From Aureispira sp. (lineage in GTDB: Bacteria; Bacteroidota; Bacteroidia; Chitinophagales; Saprospiraceae), in assembly GCA_024222455.1 (NCBI GenBank), contig JAAEPD010000482.1, positions 1 through 36,328 on the forward strand: DNA of 36,328 nucleotides, given 5' to 3'. Shown in pieces: positions 34,434-36,328 of this stretch; position 1 is the stretch's first letter, and each line of letters starts with the position of its first letter. Position numbers and translations under genes: made by a program. The notes below the pieces were generated by a model, which saw nothing but the letters and a program-made list of their open reading frames with translations, was not told where the DNA came from and searched no databases.

Positions 34434-34463
34434 CAAAAGTACTATTTTCAAATCAAAATCAAA
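34434..34463 (-). promoter_or_regulatory. Candidate sigma-A promoter for the multi-TM gene at 33543
   Basis: On the minus strand TTTG (34460-34463) and TACTTTTG (34434-34441) are separated by 18 bases, the same arrangement as at 7466. It predicts a start site near 34427, 30 bases before the ATG at 34397. It overlaps the upstream region of the divergent gene at 34467. Confidence 0.55.
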
Positions 34464-34466
34464 ATT

Positions 34467-35357
34467 ATGTGCGTAACATCAGAACCAGCAAAGTTGGAAG
34501 GTACACTTATTGGTCTGTGGGATATTAATCATCCAAAATATGGATATCAACATGTATTGGCTTATCAGAATATTCCAGAAAGTCTTTCGGATAAACCCAA
34601 TTGTATGCTTCTGCATATACCTTCTGAGGGCCCATTGTTGCCTCAAAATATATTAGATACTTCGGGGGAAAATAAAGATGTACTCAAAGATATTATAAAA
34701 GCGTTAACTCCTTTGTCTAGAGGAGGTGATCGTGGTGTAGCAGTAGCTGCAGGAGGAAATTATGTACATGAAATGGGGATTTACCATATTGCAATTCTCA
34801 ATGATTTGGGAGCAGTACAAGAGACCTTATTGCAAATTCCGATAGAGAAGCGCCCCTCTATTCCGCCTAATTTTGTGGGTTTTTATGCAAAAAACTATCC
34901 TAACTATCCCTTATTGCTTTGTTGTTTTAATAATAGAGACAGTGCCGAAACCTCACCTATAATGGTATATTATACACCTCAAAAACCTAATGAATTTAGG
35001 CTGCCTAATATAGAAGGACATGGTGAATTACCAGAGCTAGGAAGTTTTTTTGATGGTCAGCGAACTTTTATGTTTGGAAGTGGGATTGCTATGCTACAAG
35101 ATGCTATTCCTGTAAAAGGGGTAAACGAAAAGGTGAGTGCAGGTTTGGTGCCTTTTTTGCCCATGAGTGGTTTCATAAAAAAGAAAAGGGGGTTGATAAA
35201 TCTGGATTTTATGGCCCAAAAGGTAGCTCCTAATCAGATAGTATGTACGAATTGGGATATTGATAAGGATTCAATAGGTAAAGGGGCCTTTCGGGATAGT
35301 GGTCCTTATAGAGTGAATCCGTTAGGGTTTGATGATGTTGATGAGGGGGATTTTTAA
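34467..35357 (+). CDS. Uncharacterised 'MCV' family protein, copy 1
   Basis: The 296-residue protein starts MCVTSEPAKLEGTLIGLWDI and has no signal peptide or TM helix, so it is cytoplasmic or exported by another route. Conserved segments with the broken copy downstream are HPKYGYQHVLAYQNIP (about 22-37), LSD.PNCMLLH (39-50), ILDTSG, NYVHEMGIYHIAIL (about 98-111), YPLLLCCF, SPIMVYYTPQKPNEFRLPNI and EGHGELPELG. I recognise no known family. Cys2 is conserved in both copies. If the initiator Met is removed it would be an N-terminal cysteine, as in Ntn-hydrolases, but nothing else proves that. The C-terminal 60 residues (after the FLPMSGF segment) differ from the downstream copy. Confidence 0.7.
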   Translation: MCVTSEPAKLEGTLIGLWDINHPKYGYQHVLAYQNIPESLSDKPNCMLLHIPSEGPLLPQNILDTSGENKDVLKDIIKALTPLSRGGDRGVAVAAGGNYVHEMGIYHIAILNDLGAVQETLLQIPIEKRPSIPPNFVGFYAKNYPNYPLLLCCFNNRDSAETSPIMVYYTPQKPNEFRLPNIEGHGELPELGSFFDGQRTFMFGSGIAMLQDAIPVKGVNEKVSAGLVPFLPMSGFIKKKRGLINLDFMAQKVAPNQIVCTNWDIDKDSIGKGAFRDSGPYRVNPLGFDDVDEGDF

Positions 35358-35375
35358 GGATTAAACTAAAAAACT

Positions 35376-36208
35376 ATGTGTGTATGCCCTTTTCCTGCTA
35401 GTCTAGCAGGAACAATTGTCGGAAATTGGGAGATTAAGCACCCTAAATATGGTTATCAGCATGTTTTAGGATATCAAAATATACCTCACAATTTATCTGA
35501 TGAACCTAATTGTATGCTTTTGCATTTGCCAACTAGCAATAAGGTATTGCCTGAACATATCTTGGATACTTCTGGAGATGCTAAGTTTATACTCAAAGAT
35601 ATGACGACTGAGCTATATCCTTTGAAAAGAACATGGTTTTGGGAAAGGGGGCTTATTGGAATGGTTGGGGGAGTAATTATATACATGAGATGGGTGTTTA
35701 TCATATTGCAATACTCAATAACTTGGATAAAGCTCAAGAAACATTGGAACAAGTCCCTAAAGAAAAACGTCCAAACATTCCTCAAGATTATATTAATTTC
35801 TATAAGGAACAATTTCCTGACTATCCTTTGCTTATCTGTTGTTTTAGTAGTAGAGATATCGAGGAAGTTTCGCCTATTATTGTGCATTATACACCCCAAA
35901 AGCCAAATGAATTTAGATTGCCAAACATAGAGGGACATGGCGAATTGCCAGTGTTGGGTGAATCTTTTGAAGGGGAGCGCACCTTTTTTGTTGGATCTAG
36001 TTTTGACAAAACGATTTATGGTAAAGAGAATATTAGTGATTATGGCGTAAACAATAAATGTCCTCATTTATTGCCTTTTATGCCTAAATATGGAGGTTTG
36101 GTAACTGTGGAGCCAACAGAATTAAAGAACTTAGATATAGTTGTGTCAAAAAAGAAAAATGAAAGTAAGTGGAGGTTGTTTTTCAATAAGAACATGTTTA
36201 AAAATTAA
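35376..36208 (+). pseudogene. 'MCV' family protein, copy 2, with a frameshift near 35625-35651
   Basis: The frame from ATG 35376 (MCVCPFPASLAGTIVGNWEI) matches copy 1 until about PLKR near 35630. Homology then continues in another frame (GKGAYWNGWGSNYIHEMGVY to KWRLFFNKNMFKN) up to 36208. The required change is equivalent to a missing base, most simply in the AAAA run (35625-35628) or the GGGGG run (35647-35651). Without repair, translation from 35376 runs on in the wrong frame to 35930 and loses the shared second half. It starts 18 bases after copy 1, so it is the second gene of an operon. The C-terminus is lysine-rich and differs from copy 1. It could be a pseudogene, a homopolymer sequencing error or a phase-variable switch. 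Confidence 0.75.
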
Positions 36209-36220
36209 AGCAAGTAAAGT

Positions 36221-36328
36221 TTAAAAACGGTTTAATAAAATTTGGCAATTAGCCCAAAGAATCCAAGCTTCCGAACTATCCGTCGTTTTTTCATAGTCTT
36301 TGGAATGTCTTCGGAAGAAATTAAGCCA
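36221..36328 (-). mobile_element. C-terminal end of an IS5-like transposase, cut by the window edge
   Basis: The minus strand encodes 35 residues and a TAA stop. It begins at the window edge with WLNFFRRHSKDYEKT and ends SSEAWILWANCQILLNRF (a two-residue TD link joins the parts). The RR....DYE.......A pattern followed by a helical tail matches the C-terminus of IS5-family DDE transposases (the third catalytic Glu region). The rest of the element, its other end and any target duplication lie outside the window. The stop is 13 bases from the end of the frameshifted MCV gene, so the insertion sequence borders that damaged locus closely. Confidence 0.65.

Noticed and set aside
35617-35655. Programmed -1 frameshift in the second MCV gene
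   Set aside because: No strong X-XXY-YYZ slippery heptamer in the right phase and no obvious downstream structure. A missing homopolymer base is simpler, though not excluded experimentally.

Overview
The window looks like chromosomal DNA of a Bacteroidota bacterium, plausibly a marine Saprospiria-type gliding or filamentous member. The evidence is low GC, few clear Shine-Dalgarno sites, promoter-like TTTG-N18-TAnnTTTG elements, a type IX secretion (T9SS) sorting tail, a long Bacteroidota-type NusB, WG-repeat and beta-propeller surface proteins, and the futalosine menaquinone route (mqnD and mqnB). No rRNA, tRNA, CRISPR array or prophage was seen. The taxonomic call is an inference from gene content.

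Layout. 1-3.8 kb: the 5' end of a minus-strand gene, a small zinc-ribbon protein, an M23-type peptidase domain with a membrane protein, a K+ channel and a lipoprotein. 4-9.7 kb: a giant WG-repeat exported protein, a small gene broken by an in-frame TAG, a secreted protein, a Crp/Fnr regulator and a DoxX-type gene whose natural reading frame contains a TGA. 9.7-13.3 kb (minus): a two-subunit Na+/solute symporter (large SSS subunit plus DUF4212 small subunit), an OmpR-type response regulator and a DUF721 protein. 13.5-16.4 kb: a DUF937 protein, two secreted proteins and mqnD, closed by a clear terminator.

16.4-22.4 kb holds the most unusual locus: two tandem ~998-codon genes. Each begins abruptly in what looks like the C-terminal winged-helix part of a STAND-type NTPase, then has a charged linker, a transmembrane helix and a long propeller-like domain. 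Neither contains a P-loop. The second is interrupted by one in-frame TAA. 22.5-28.2 kb is a housekeeping block: nusB, an outer-membrane barrel, an NTF2-like protein, a DUF1573 lipoprotein, bshB1 (bacillithiol), a membrane protein, mqnB, a TPMT-type methyltransferase and a GNAT acetyltransferase. 28.2-36.2 kb (accessory): three tandem secreted paralogues, a T9SS-exported BNR/sortilin-like propeller protein, a multi-TM protein, and a tandem pair of an unrecognised 'MCV' family whose second copy is frameshifted. The right edge is the C-terminus of an IS5-like transposase.

Themes. Local tandem duplication followed by decay of the downstream copy occurs twice (STAND pair, MCV pair), and a secreted trio is still intact. 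Four reading frames are broken by single lesions (TAG, TGA, TAA and a one-base frame change). Because all three stop codons are involved and all three also end intact genes, global recoding is not the explanation. Recent pseudogenisation, phase-variable or readthrough expression, and sequencing error all remain open.
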